Part shown: piece by piece, positions 8,484 through 17,505 of the stretch
Numbering within the stretch: position 1 is the stretch's first letter
Layout of the letters: the number at the start of each line of letters is the position of its first letter
Assembly: GCF_004022265.1 (NCBI RefSeq)
Contig: NZ_SAVB01000017.1
Span: 1 to 55,799 of the forward strand
Direction: 5' to 3'
DNA from: Paenirhodobacter ferrireducens
Lineage (GTDB): Bacteria; Pseudomonadota; Alphaproteobacteria; Rhodobacterales; Rhodobacteraceae
Length of the DNA: 55,799 bases
The notes under the pieces: model-generated
The model's database searches: none
What the model was told of the DNA's origin: nothing
What the model saw: the letters and a program-made list of their open reading frames with translations, nothing else
Translations under genes and position numbers: made by a program

Positions 8484-9815
8484 TTACGAGTGATAGGCGC
8501 TTTCGCCGTGGGTGGTGAGGTCGAGGCCCTGACGCTCGTCGTCGACCGACACACGCAGACCGGTGATCGCCTTGACGATGTAGAGCAGGATCAGCGAGCC
8601 GATGCCCGACCACAGCAGGGTGATGATGACGGCCTTGATCTGGATGAGGACCTGAGCGCCCATCGCGAAGTCGTCGCCGCCCGTGCCGCCAAGGCCCGGA
8701 GCCATCAGGATACCGGTGGCGATGGCGCCGATGATGCCGCCGACGCCATGCACGCCGAAGACGTCGAGGCTGTCGTCATAGCCGAACTTCGACTTCACCG
8801 TGGTGACGAAGAAGTAGCAGATCGGCGAGACGGCGAGGCCGAGGACGATCGCGCCGACCGGGCCGGTGGTGCCGCAGGCCGGGGTGATGGCGACGAGGCC
8901 GGCAACCATGCCCGACGCGGCGCCGAGGCCCGAGGCCTTGCCGCGGGTCAGGGTCTCGACGAGGCCCCAGCTGACGATCGCAGCGGCGGTGCACACGAAG
9001 GTGTTCAGCATCGCAAGCGTCGCGCCGGCGGTCGCTTCGAGGTTCGAACCGGCGTTGAAGCCGAACCAGCCAACCCACAGCATCGCGGCGCCGGTCATCG
9101 TCAGCGTCATCGAGTGCGGCGCCATCATGTCCTTGCCCAGACCGATGCGCGGGCCGATGACGAGCGCGGCGACGAGCGCGGTGATCCCGGCGTTGATGTG
9201 GACCACGGTGCCGCCGGCGAAGTCAACGGCGCCCATGTTGAAGATCAGGCCCGAGCCGTCCCACACCATGTGGGCGATCGGGAAGTAGATCACCGTCACC
9301 CAGAGGATGGTGAACAGGATCACGGCCGAGAACTTGATGCGCTCGGCGAAGGCGCCGATGAACAGCGCCGGGGTGATCGCGGCGAAGGTCATCTGGAACG
9401 CGATGAAGACGTATTCCGGCAGCACGACGCCGTCGGTGAAGGTCGCGGCGGTCGACTCCATCGTCACGCCCGACAGGAAGAGCTTGCCGAGGCCGCCCCA
9501 GAACGGCGAGGTGCCGCCGCCGAAGGCGAAGGAGTAGCCGTAGAGGATCCAGATGATCATCACGACGGCGGTGATCATGGTGCACTGCATCAGCACCGAG
9601 AGCATGTTCTTGGTGCGCACGAGGCCACCGTAGAACAGCGCGAGGCCCGGGATCGTCATGAACAGCACGAGCGCCGAGGAGACCATCATCCAGGCAACGT
9701 CGCCCTTGTCGATGACCGGCGCCGCTTCCGCCGCCGCGTCCTGCGCGACGGCCGGCAGGGCGGCTGCGGCAGCCAGCGCCGCGGCGAGACCCGCAATCTT
9801 GGTAAGGTTTTTCAT
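8484..9815 (-). CDS. amtB: AmtB ammonium transporter
   Basis: A 443-residue trimeric Amt/Rh channel that conducts ammonia derived from ammonium. The N-terminus has a cleavable signal (MKNLTKIAGLAAALAAAAALPAVAQ), typical of Amt proteins. About eleven transmembrane helices follow. Family motifs seen include GGLVRTKNMLSVLMQC near helix 2 and GFNAGSNLEA in the second half. The twin pore histidines appear in AGGTVVHINAG and FGVHGVGG. It lies 24 bases downstream of glnK, the normal pairing in which GlnK plugs AmtB when ammonium is plentiful. Confidence 0.96.
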   Translation of the reverse strand: MKNLTKIAGLAAALAAAAALPAVAQDAAAEAAPVIDKGDVAWMMVSSALVLFMTIPGLALFYGGLVRTKNMLSVLMQCTMITAVVMIIWILYGYSFAFGGGTSPFWGGLGKLFLSGVTMESTAATFTDGVVLPEYVFIAFQMTFAAITPALFIGAFAERIKFSAVILFTILWVTVIYFPIAHMVWDGSGLIFNMGAVDFAGGTVVHINAGITALVAALVIGPRIGLGKDMMAPHSMTLTMTGAAMLWVGWFGFNAGSNLEATAGATLAMLNTFVCTAAAIVSWGLVETLTRGKASGLGAASGMVAGLVAITPACGTTGPVGAIVLGLAVSPICYFFVTTVKSKFGYDDSLDVFGVHGVGGIIGAIATGILMAPGLGGTGGDDFAMGAQVLIQIKAVIITLLWSGIGSLILLYIVKAITGLRVSVDDERQGLDLTTHGESAYHS

Positions 9816-9839
9816 CGTTTCACTTCCCCTGAGCGTTTC

Positions 9840-10440
<601 letters not shown>

Positions 10441-12672
10441 ATGGCAGGAACAGGCGGGCGGCGCGGGCCGCTGATGGCAGACAAACGATATCCGACGGGG
10501 TCAGCCCCCGCCGCGAAGGCTACGCCGAAACCCGCCCCGTCGCAGAAGTCTCACGGCTCTTCCGCCCCCCGGCCGCCGCGCCGGCGCGGGCCGATCCGCA
10601 CTGCGCTCTACGGTTTCGCGCATTTCATCTGGCGCGTGGTCTGGGGCACCGCCTGGCGGGTCGGCGCGGTGATCGCGCTGATCGTCGGGCTGGCGACCTT
10701 CTATTTCTATTCGCAGCTGCCCGAGTACACGGCGCTGCTCGACGGGCGCAACCGCGGCTCGGTCACCCTTCTCGACCGCGGCGGCGAGGTCTTCGCCTGG
10801 CGCGGCGAGACCTTCGGCGGCCAGATCACCGCGGAAAACGTCTCGCCCAATCTGCGCAACGCCATCATCGCCACCGAGGACCGCCGCTTCTACAAGCATT
10901 TCGGCGTCTCGCCGCGCGGCATCGCCTCGGCGATCGCGATCAACCTGCGCGAGGGGCGCGGCCCGCTCGAGGGCAACGGCGGCTCGACGATCACCCAGCA
11001 GGTGGCGAAACTGCTCTGCCTCGGTGTCGCCTATGACCCGAAACGCTGGAAGACCGAGGCCGCCTATGAGGACGACTGCCGCTCGGGCGGGGTGAAGCGC
11101 AAGATCAAGGAGATCCCCTTCGCCTTGGCGATGGAATTCAAGTATTCCAAGAACCAGATCCTGACGATCTACCTCAACCGCGCCTATCTCGGCGCCGGCG
11201 CGCGCGGCTTCGAGGCGGCGGCGCAGCGCTACTTCGGCACCTCCGCCGCGAATGTCACCCCGCAACAGGCGGCAATGCTGGCCGGGCTGCTGAAGGCGCC
11301 CTCCTATTACGCGCCCACCTCGAACCTGAAACGCTCGCAGGAGCGGGCCGGGATGGTGCTGGCGCTGATGCACGAGCAGGGTTTCCTGAACGACAAGGAC
11401 TGGGCGCAGGCGCGCGACAACCCCGCCACGCTCTCCGAGGCGGCGCAGGCGCGCGCCGGCGGCTATTTCGCCGACTGGGTGATGGACACGATCCCCGACT
11501 TCCTGTCGAAGGACACCACCGAGGACGTGGTGATCCGCACCACGCTCGACCAGAGCCTGCAGCGCAAGGCCGAGGAGGCCCTTGCGGCCGTCTTCGACAC
11601 CAAGGTCAAGGACGGCTCGGCGGCCGAGGCGGCGATCGTCGTGATGTCCTCGGACGGCGCGGTGCGGGCGATGGTGGGCGGGCGCAAGACCAAGGTCTCG
11701 GGCGCCTTCAACCGCGCCACCCAGGCGAAGCGGCAGACCGGCTCGACCTTCAAGCCCTTCGTCTATGCCGCGGCACTCGACATGGGCTGGACGCCCGACA
11801 CGCCCATTCTCGACGGCCCGCTGACGATCAACGTCAAGGGCTCGGGCCCGTGGTCGCCGAAGAACTACACCAACAAGTATCTGGGCGAGATCCCGCTGTG
11901 GAAGGCGCTCGCCGAGTCGATCAACACCGCCACCGTGCGCGTGGGTCAGGCCGTGGGCTTCGATGCGGTGCGCAAGGTCGCCACCGACTTCGGCTTTGCC
12001 TCCGATCTCGCGGCGGGGCCGGCGGTGGTTCTGGGCGTGTCCGAATCGACGCTGCTCGAGATGACCGGCTCCTATGCCGGCATCCTGAACGGCGGCTCCT
12101 CGGTGAAACCCTACGGCCTGACCGAGCTGCGGCTGAAGGGCGACACGGATCCGCTTTTCGGGGCCGGCGGCGGCATGGGCGAGCGGGTGATCTCGGAGCG
12201 CGCCGCGCGCGAGCTGATGTGGATGATGTTCCAGGGCGTCGAACAGGGCACCAGCCGGCGCGCGCGCCTCGACGGGCACGAGGTCGCCGGTAAGACCGGC
12301 ACCACGCAATCGGCGCGCGACGCCTGGTTCATCGGCTTCACCGCCGATTACGTCACCGGGGTCTGGATGGGCTACGACGACAACCGCCCGCTTTCGGGGG
12401 TGACCGGCGGCGGCCTGCCGGCCGAGATCTGGCACGAGGTGATGGCCCGGGTCGAGGCCGACGTGCCCTCGACGCCGCTGCCCAAGGCCGATCCGGCGGA
12501 ATGGCGCAACCAACCCGTGGCGCAGGGCGCGCCGCAGGCGCCCTGGACCGAGGGCGGCCCGATCCCCGAGGGCGGCGTGCCGGTGGTGGATGGCGAGCTT
12601 GTCCGCCCCGAACCGCAGAAGACGGAAACCCTTGGCGACAAGATCGAATCTCTGCTGCACTCGCTGTACTGA
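10441..12672 (+). CDS. Bifunctional class A penicillin-binding protein (PBP1A type)
   Basis: A 743-residue murein synthase: glycan polymerisation then peptide cross-linking, on the periplasmic side. A proline-rich cytoplasmic tail (to about 60) precedes a transmembrane helix (about 70-92). The glycosyltransferase-51 domain has catalytic Glu146 in ATEDRRFYKHFG and the GGSTITQQ motif. The transpeptidase has Ser435 in STFK, the second motif SIN (493-495) and KTG at 618-620. A roughly 25-residue insertion with Cys193 and Cys213 follows the GGSTITQQ helix. The start at 10441 is preferred by length; 10474 is a possible later ATG. Ribosome-site evidence is weak for both. Confidence 0.9.
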   Translation: MAGTGGRRGPLMADKRYPTGSAPAAKATPKPAPSQKSHGSSAPRPPRRRGPIRTALYGFAHFIWRVVWGTAWRVGAVIALIVGLATFYFYSQLPEYTALLDGRNRGSVTLLDRGGEVFAWRGETFGGQITAENVSPNLRNAIIATEDRRFYKHFGVSPRGIASAIAINLREGRGPLEGNGGSTITQQVAKLLCLGVAYDPKRWKTEAAYEDDCRSGGVKRKIKEIPFALAMEFKYSKNQILTIYLNRAYLGAGARGFEAAAQRYFGTSAANVTPQQAAMLAGLLKAPSYYAPTSNLKRSQERAGMVLALMHEQGFLNDKDWAQARDNPATLSEAAQARAGGYFADWVMDTIPDFLSKDTTEDVVIRTTLDQSLQRKAEEALAAVFDTKVKDGSAAEAAIVVMSSDGAVRAMVGGRKTKVSGAFNRATQAKRQTGSTFKPFVYAAALDMGWTPDTPILDGPLTINVKGSGPWSPKNYTNKYLGEIPLWKALAESINTATVRVGQAVGFDAVRKVATDFGFASDLAAGPAVVLGVSESTLLEMTGSYAGILNGGSSVKPYGLTELRLKGDTDPLFGAGGGMGERVISERAARELMWMMFQGVEQGTSRRARLDGHEVAGKTGTTQSARDAWFIGFTADYVTGVWMGYDDNRPLSGVTGGGLPAEIWHEVMARVEADVPSTPLPKADPAEWRNQPVAQGAPQAPWTEGGPIPEGGVPVVDGELVRPEPQKTETLGDKIESLLHSLY

Positions 12673-12693
12673 GTGCAGCAGCCCCGGCAAGCG

Positions 12694-12727
12694 AAAGGCG
12701 CGGCCCCTTGCGGGACCGCGCCTTTTT
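12694..12727. terminator. Terminator between penicillin-binding protein gene and mlaC
   Basis: Fourteen-base arms with one mismatch (left AAAGGCGCGGCCCC, right GGGACCGCGCCTTT) around TTGC, followed by T's on the plus strand and with A's at the other side. It sits between convergent genes and can serve both. Confidence 0.85.
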
Positions 12728-12746
12728 CATGCATCGGCTGGGCCGA

Positions 12747-13409
12747 TCAGCCGGCCGTCTTCAGATCGGCGATCAGCGCATTGACGTCACCGCGCCGCGC
12801 GTCGAGCATCGAGCCGATCTCGGTGCGTTCGGCCGCGAGCATGTTCACGCCCTCGATGATGATGTTGAAGAACAGATCCTTGCCGGACTTGTCCGAAACC
12901 TGCCACAGCACCTCGAAGGGCGACTGGCCGCGCAGGTAGGCAACCGTCTTCACCTCGTAGAAGGTCTTGACCTGGCGCGCCTCGGCAACCTCGAAGCGGG
13001 CGCCGATGAACTCGCGGAAACGCTTGCCGTACTTGCGCGAGATATAGCCGCGGAAGGCGGTGGTGAAAGCCGCCATCTGCGCCGGGCTTGCCGAGCGCGA
13101 GGCAACGCCGAGCGCCGAGCGCGCGATCGTCGGCACGTCGGCGTATTTCACGAAGATGCTCTCGAACAGGGCATAAAGCGCCGGCCCGGTCTTGCCCGAA
13201 TCGATGGCCGAATTCACGTCGTCGACGGCCTTGCCGATCAGCGCACGGGCCTGGGTGTCGTTCAGCGCGAAAGCCGCGCCGGGCAGCATGGCGGTCGCCG
13301 CCAGTGCGGCGCCACCGCGCAGGAAGGCGCGACGCCCCCCGGCCCGGCTCAGGCCGCGTTCATTGCTGCTGCTGGTAAGGGTCAGCATAGGGATCCCATG
13401 CCTGGGCAT
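12747..13409 (-). CDS. mlaC: MlaC, periplasmic phospholipid shuttle (Ttg2D family)
   Basis: A 220-residue exported protein of the MlaC/Ttg2D family, which carries phospholipids between the outer-membrane MlaA complex and the inner-membrane MlaFEDB transporter. A signal with twin arginines (GRRAFLRGGAALAATAML) ends near AFA, suggesting Tat or Sec export. The body matches the family (IARSALGVASRSAS, FRGYISRKYGKRF). The start at 13409 has AGGAG seven bases upstream; an alternative ATG at 13388 lacks one. Either way the start lies inside the end of mlaA, so translation is coupled. No mlaFED genes are in the window. Confidence 0.85.
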   Translation of the reverse strand: MPRHGIPMLTLTSSSNERGLSRAGGRRAFLRGGAALAATAMLPGAAFALNDTQARALIGKAVDDVNSAIDSGKTGPALYALFESIFVKYADVPTIARSALGVASRSASPAQMAAFTTAFRGYISRKYGKRFREFIGARFEVAEARQVKTFYEVKTVAYLRGQSPFEVLWQVSDKSGKDLFFNIIIEGVNMLAAERTEIGSMLDARRGDVNALIADLKTAG

Positions 13410-14106
13410 CGTTATACTCCTGTCCGGACAACTGGTAACGCCGGTTCTGCAGATAGAGGAGGCGGGCCTGCGCGTAGCTGTCCGCACTGTCGTAAAGGAT
13501 GGATTCGACGATATCGCCGTGGATCTTGCGGTCTGCCACCTTGCCGGCAACGCGCGCCGTGCTGGCGGCGGCGGCATCGGCGCCTTTCAGCACCTGCCCC
13601 ACCGGGTTCATCGCCATGTCGACCACGGTGCCGACCGCATCGCGTTCGGTCGAGGGGCCGAAGACCGGCAGCTCGACATAGGCGCCCTCGCGCACCCCCC
13701 ACACCGCAAGCGTCTCGCCGAAATCGGTGTCGGTCTCGGGCAGCGAGAAGGACGAGCCCGCCGGATCGAAGATGCCGCCCAGCCCGATCGTCGAGTTGAT
13801 CAGGAAGCGGAAGGTGTTCTTCACCGCCGGTTCAGGACGCCCCTGCAACAGCGAGTTCACCACCTTGCTCGGCAGCCCCAGGTTCGAGCCCACGTTCGAG
13901 ACCGAGCGCACGAAGCCGTTGTCGATCGTGCGCGGTTGCCCCGGGCGGGCCTTGAACAGCGCCTCGTCGACGCCCTTGTTGAAGGCGTGCATTTGCCGGT
14001 TGGTCTTTTCATAGGGATCGTTGATCCCAGTCGGCGACTCGCTCTGCGCGGCGCAGCCGACAAGTGCGAGCACCACCACAGCGGCGCCGCCAAGTGCTCT
14101 GGCCAT
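13360..14106 (-). CDS. mlaA: MlaA (VacJ) outer-membrane lipoprotein
   Basis: A 248-residue lipoprotein that removes mislocalised phospholipid from the outer leaflet of the outer membrane and hands it to MlaC. The signal peptide MARALGGAAVVVLALVGC has a lipobox (LVGC) with Cys18 as the lipidated residue. Family landmarks follow in order: NDPYEKTNRQMHAFNKGVD, the GLPSKVVNSLLQG stretch, FLINSTIGLGGIFD and the ETLAVWGVREGAYVELP segment. The C-terminus is Gln-rich. The ATG at 14106 places the lipobox correctly; it has a GGGAG-like site upstream. It is the first gene of the mlaA-mlaC pair. Confidence 0.93.
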   Translation of the reverse strand: MARALGGAAVVVLALVGCAAQSESPTGINDPYEKTNRQMHAFNKGVDEALFKARPGQPRTIDNGFVRSVSNVGSNLGLPSKVVNSLLQGRPEPAVKNTFRFLINSTIGLGGIFDPAGSSFSLPETDTDFGETLAVWGVREGAYVELPVFGPSTERDAVGTVVDMAMNPVGQVLKGADAAAASTARVAGKVADRKIHGDIVESILYDSADSYAQARLLYLQNRRYQLSGQEYNDAQAWDPYADPYQQQQ

Positions 14107-14335
14107 CCCGTTCTCCCGTTCCGTTCCCCTCACCTCTGACGGCAGCGAACCAGGGTGACTCGCAGCCGCGTTTGAGGGTAAACCACGGGGCAAGAATTAA
14201 GGTTGTGGCATCGCTGAGACAAGGCGCCGATGCGGCTTTTCTGTTCACGAGCGGGAAACCTGGCTCGATTTGAATGAACTGTGGCGGGGAAGCGCCGATT
14301 CGGGGGCGCCCCCGAATGTCCGGAGGGGGATCCTG

Positions 14336-16072
14336 ATGAAACGCGACGAACTCGCGAAGGGCCGGGCAGAGCTGCACGGCGCACGGGCGGAAAGCAACGC
14401 GCTGATCTGGTCAGTCGGCCTGTTCTCGGCCTTCGTCAACCTGCTGATGCTGACCGGGCCGCTGTTCATGCTGCAGGTCTATGACCGCGTCCTCGGCGCC
14501 CATTCGGTCGAGACGCTGACCGCGCTCTTCCTCCTCGTCGTCTTCCTCTTCGCGATGATGGGCGTGCTCGATTACGTCCGCGCGCGCGTAATGGCGCGGG
14601 TCGGGGCGCAGTTCCAGGCCCGGCTCGAGGCGCGGGTCTTCGACGCGGCGTTGCGCCGTCATGCGGTCGCGCCGAACGACCCGGTGGCGGTCTCGTCGCT
14701 GCGCGACCTCGATGCGGTGCACAAGCTGCTGGCGGCGCCGGTGTTCCTTGCCCTCTTCGACCTGCCCTGGTCGCCGATCTTCTTCGCCGCGATCTTCTTC
14801 TTCCATCCCTGGCTCGGGTTTCTGGCGCTTGCCGGCGGCGCGCTGCTGATCGCGGTCACCCTGCTCAACCAATCGATGACCATGCAGCCGCTGATGCGCG
14901 CGACCAGCGCCCACATCGCCTCGGACCGGCTCTCGGACCATCTGCGCGACGAGGCGGAACTGCTGCAGGCGCTCGGCATGCGCCGCGCCTCGTTCCTGCG
15001 CTGGAAGGTGGCGCGCACACACGCCGAAGAGGCCGCGCTGCGCGCCACCGACATCGGCGGCGGCTTTGCCACCTTCACCCGCACCTTCCGGGTCTTCCTG
15101 CAATCGGCGATGCTGGCGCTTGGCGCCTTCGTCGTGCTGCGCGGCGAGATGACCGCGGGGGCGATGATCGCGGGCTCGATCCTGATGGGCCGCGCCCTCG
15201 CCCCGGTCGAGCAGGCGGTGACCGGCTGGTCCGTCGTCGCCCGCGCCCGCGAGGGCTGGGGCCGGCTGATGGTGCTGCTCAGCTCGGTCCCGGCCGAGAC
15301 CGCGCGCACCCCGCTGCCGCGCCCGCGCGCCGTGCTCGAGGCGAACAACCTCACCGTGGTGCCCCCCGGCCATTCCGCCGCGACGCTGCGCATGGTCTCG
15401 TTCCGGCTCGAACCCGGTCAGGCCATGGGCGTGATCGGCCCCTCGGGCGCCGGCAAGTCGACGCTTGCCCGCGCGCTGTGCGGGGTGTGGCGGCCGGCGG
15501 GCGGCTGGATCCGGCTCGATGGCGCCACGCTCGAGCAATACGACCCCGACGTGCTCGGCGGGCTGATCGGCTATCTGCCGCAGCGGGTGACGCTGTTCGA
15601 CGGCACCATCGCCGAGAACATCGCCCGCCTGTCGCCCCACCCCGACCCCGCGCAGGTGGTCGAGGCGGCCAAGCGCGCCGCGGCGCATCAGATGATCCTC
15701 GACCTGCCCGAGGGCTACGACACCCGCGTCGATCAGGCCGGAGGACGGCTCTCGGGCGGGCAGATCCAGCGCATCGGCCTGGCTCGCGCGCTCTACGGCC
15801 ACCCGGTGCTGCTCATCCTCGACGAGCCGAACTCGAACCTCGACAACGAGGGCAGCCTCGCGCTGAACACCGCGGTGCGCAGCATGAAGGCCGCGGGGGG
15901 CGCGGTGCTGATCATGGCGCACCGGCCGGCGGCGATCGCTGAATGCGACACGCTCCTGATGCTCGAGGGCGGGCTGCGCCGCGCCTTCGGCCCGCGCGAG
16001 GAGGTGCTGCGCGCGATGGTGCAGAACGCGAACGAAATCACCCGCAAATCCGGCCCCGGAGGTGTGGCATGA
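14336..16072 (+). CDS. Type I secretion ABC transporter (PrtD-like permease/ATPase)
   Basis: A 578-residue half-transporter with fused domains. Residues about 20-310 form the membrane domain (TM helices near LIWSVGLFSAFVNLLMLTG and LFLLVVFLFAMMGVLDYV). Residues about 330-560 form the ATPase with Walker A GPSGAGKST, signature LSGGQIQRIGLARAL and Walker B VLLILDEP. There is no N-terminal C39 peptidase domain, as in the PrtD/AprD group exporting RTX proteins. The ATG at 14336 has GGAGGGGG upstream. The adaptor gene overlaps its stop in ATGA. No RTX substrate or TolC homologue is seen nearby, so the cargo is unknown. Confidence 0.88.
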   Translation: MKRDELAKGRAELHGARAESNALIWSVGLFSAFVNLLMLTGPLFMLQVYDRVLGAHSVETLTALFLLVVFLFAMMGVLDYVRARVMARVGAQFQARLEARVFDAALRRHAVAPNDPVAVSSLRDLDAVHKLLAAPVFLALFDLPWSPIFFAAIFFFHPWLGFLALAGGALLIAVTLLNQSMTMQPLMRATSAHIASDRLSDHLRDEAELLQALGMRRASFLRWKVARTHAEEAALRATDIGGGFATFTRTFRVFLQSAMLALGAFVVLRGEMTAGAMIAGSILMGRALAPVEQAVTGWSVVARAREGWGRLMVLLSSVPAETARTPLPRPRAVLEANNLTVVPPGHSAATLRMVSFRLEPGQAMGVIGPSGAGKSTLARALCGVWRPAGGWIRLDGATLEQYDPDVLGGLIGYLPQRVTLFDGTIAENIARLSPHPDPAQVVEAAKRAAAHQMILDLPEGYDTRVDQAGGRLSGGQIQRIGLARALYGHPVLLILDEPNSNLDNEGSLALNTAVRSMKAAGGAVLIMAHRPAAIAECDTLLMLEGGLRRAFGPREEVLRAMVQNANEITRKSGPGGVA

Positions 16073-17505
16073 GCCACGGCGCGAACCCCGACCCGAAACC
16101 CCCGGTGCCGACCGGCGGCACCCCCGATTCGATGGCGCTGGTGCGCAAGGCGATCCCGACGCATCCGGTGAAGGCCGAGCCCCCCGCCTCGCCGCCGCCT
16201 GAGCCGCCGAAGGGCCACCACCTGTCGGCCCGCCGCTCGCTGATCGCGGGCTTCGTGGCGCTGTTCGTGCTGGTCGGCGGCTTTGGCGTCTGGGGCACCG
16301 TCAGTTCGATCGCCGGCGCCGTCGTCGCGAGCGGCCAGATCGAGGTCGATCAGCGCCGGCAGGTGGTGCAGCACCCCGACGGCGGCGTCGTCGACGCGAT
16401 CCTCGTCCATGACGGCGACCACGTGCAGGCCGGCGATACGCTGATCCGCCTCGACGGCGAGATGCTGCGCTCGGAACATGCGATCGTCGAGGGCCAGTTC
16501 TACGAGCTTCTGGCGCGCCGCGGCCGGCTCGAGGCCGAGCGGGCCGACGCCCCCGCGATCAGCTTCGCGCCCGAGCTTCTGGCCGCCGCGCAGGCCGACC
16601 CCGACGTGGCCGAGCTGGTCGACGGCCAGCAGCGCCTCTTCGACGCGCGCCTCGCCACGCTGACGAAGTCGCTCGAACAGGTGGGAAAGCGGCGCGAGCA
16701 GACGCAATCGCAGATCTCCGGGATCGACGCGCAGCTGACCGCACTCGCCACCCAGCAAGACCTGATCGGGCAGGAGCTGACCGATCAGCGCGGGTTACTG
16801 GCGAAGGGGCTCGCACAATCGAGCCGGGTTCTGGCCCTCGAACGCGAGGCGGCGAATCTTGCCGGCCAGGTCGGCGAGCTGACGGCGCAGCGCGCCCAGG
16901 CCGAGGGCCGGATCACCGAGCTTGAGCTCGAGACCCTGCGGCTCAGCTCGCAGCGGCGCGAGGATGCCGAGACGGAGCTGCGCAACATCGGCTATCGCGA
17001 GCTGGAACTGGCCGAGCGGCGCCGCGCGCTGAGCGGACAGATCGAGCGGCTCGACCTGCGCGCGCCGGTCTCGGGCGTGGTCTACGGCATGACCGTCACC
17101 ACGCCACGCGCGGTGATCCGGGCGGCCGAGCCCGTGCTCTACATCGTGCCGCAGGACCGGCCGCTGGTCATCGCCGCGCGGATCTCGCCGATCCATATCG
17201 ACGAGATTTCCATCGGCCAGCGGGTGCAGCTGCGCTTTTCCGCCTTCGCCAGCCGCACCACGCCGCAGCTTCTGGGCCAGGTCACCAAGATCTCGGCCGA
17301 CGCGATCACCGACGAGGCGACGCGCACCTCCTATTACCGGGCCGAGGTGATGCTGAACCCGGGCGAGCAGGCCAAGCTCGGTGCGCTGACGCTGCTGCCC
17401 GGCATGCCGGTCGAGGTCTACATCCGCACCGGCGAGCGCTCGCCGCTGGCCTATCTGGTCAAGCCCTTCGCCGATTACTTCAACCGCGCCTTCCGCGAGG
17501 ATTAA
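16069..17505 (+). CDS. HlyD-family adaptor of type I secretion system
   Basis: A 478-residue membrane fusion protein of the PrtE/HlyD type. A proline-rich cytoplasmic segment (about 1-50) precedes one transmembrane helix (about 60-82, LIAGFVALFVLVGGFGVWG). A lipoyl half-motif follows (QHPDGGVVDAILVHDGDHV, about 103-121), then long coiled-coil helices rich in Glu/Arg/Gln (about 140-345) and a return lipoyl/barrel region. The C-terminal signature LLPGMPVEVYIRTGERS is the classic HlyD ending. It is coupled to the ATPase gene by a 4-base overlap. Its stop codon shares bases with the stop of the convergent transglycosylase gene. Confidence 0.9.
   Translation: MSHGANPDPKPPVPTGGTPDSMALVRKAIPTHPVKAEPPASPPPEPPKGHHLSARRSLIAGFVALFVLVGGFGVWGTVSSIAGAVVASGQIEVDQRRQVVQHPDGGVVDAILVHDGDHVQAGDTLIRLDGEMLRSEHAIVEGQFYELLARRGRLEAERADAPAISFAPELLAAAQADPDVAELVDGQQRLFDARLATLTKSLEQVGKRREQTQSQISGIDAQLTALATQQDLIGQELTDQRGLLAKGLAQSSRVLALEREAANLAGQVGELTAQRAQAEGRITELELETLRLSSQRREDAETELRNIGYRELELAERRRALSGQIERLDLRAPVSGVVYGMTVTTPRAVIRAAEPVLYIVPQDRPLVIAARISPIHIDEISIGQRVQLRFSAFASRTTPQLLGQVTKISADAITDEATRTSYYRAEVMLNPGEQAKLGALTLLPGMPVEVYIRTGERSPLAYLVKPFADYFNRAFRED

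Noticed and set aside
12667..12730. Repeat member near the penicillin-binding gene terminator
   Set aside because: The hairpin there is a standard terminator with a T-run and lacks the AAATACCTCG and GGGGGC features of the dispersed repeat.
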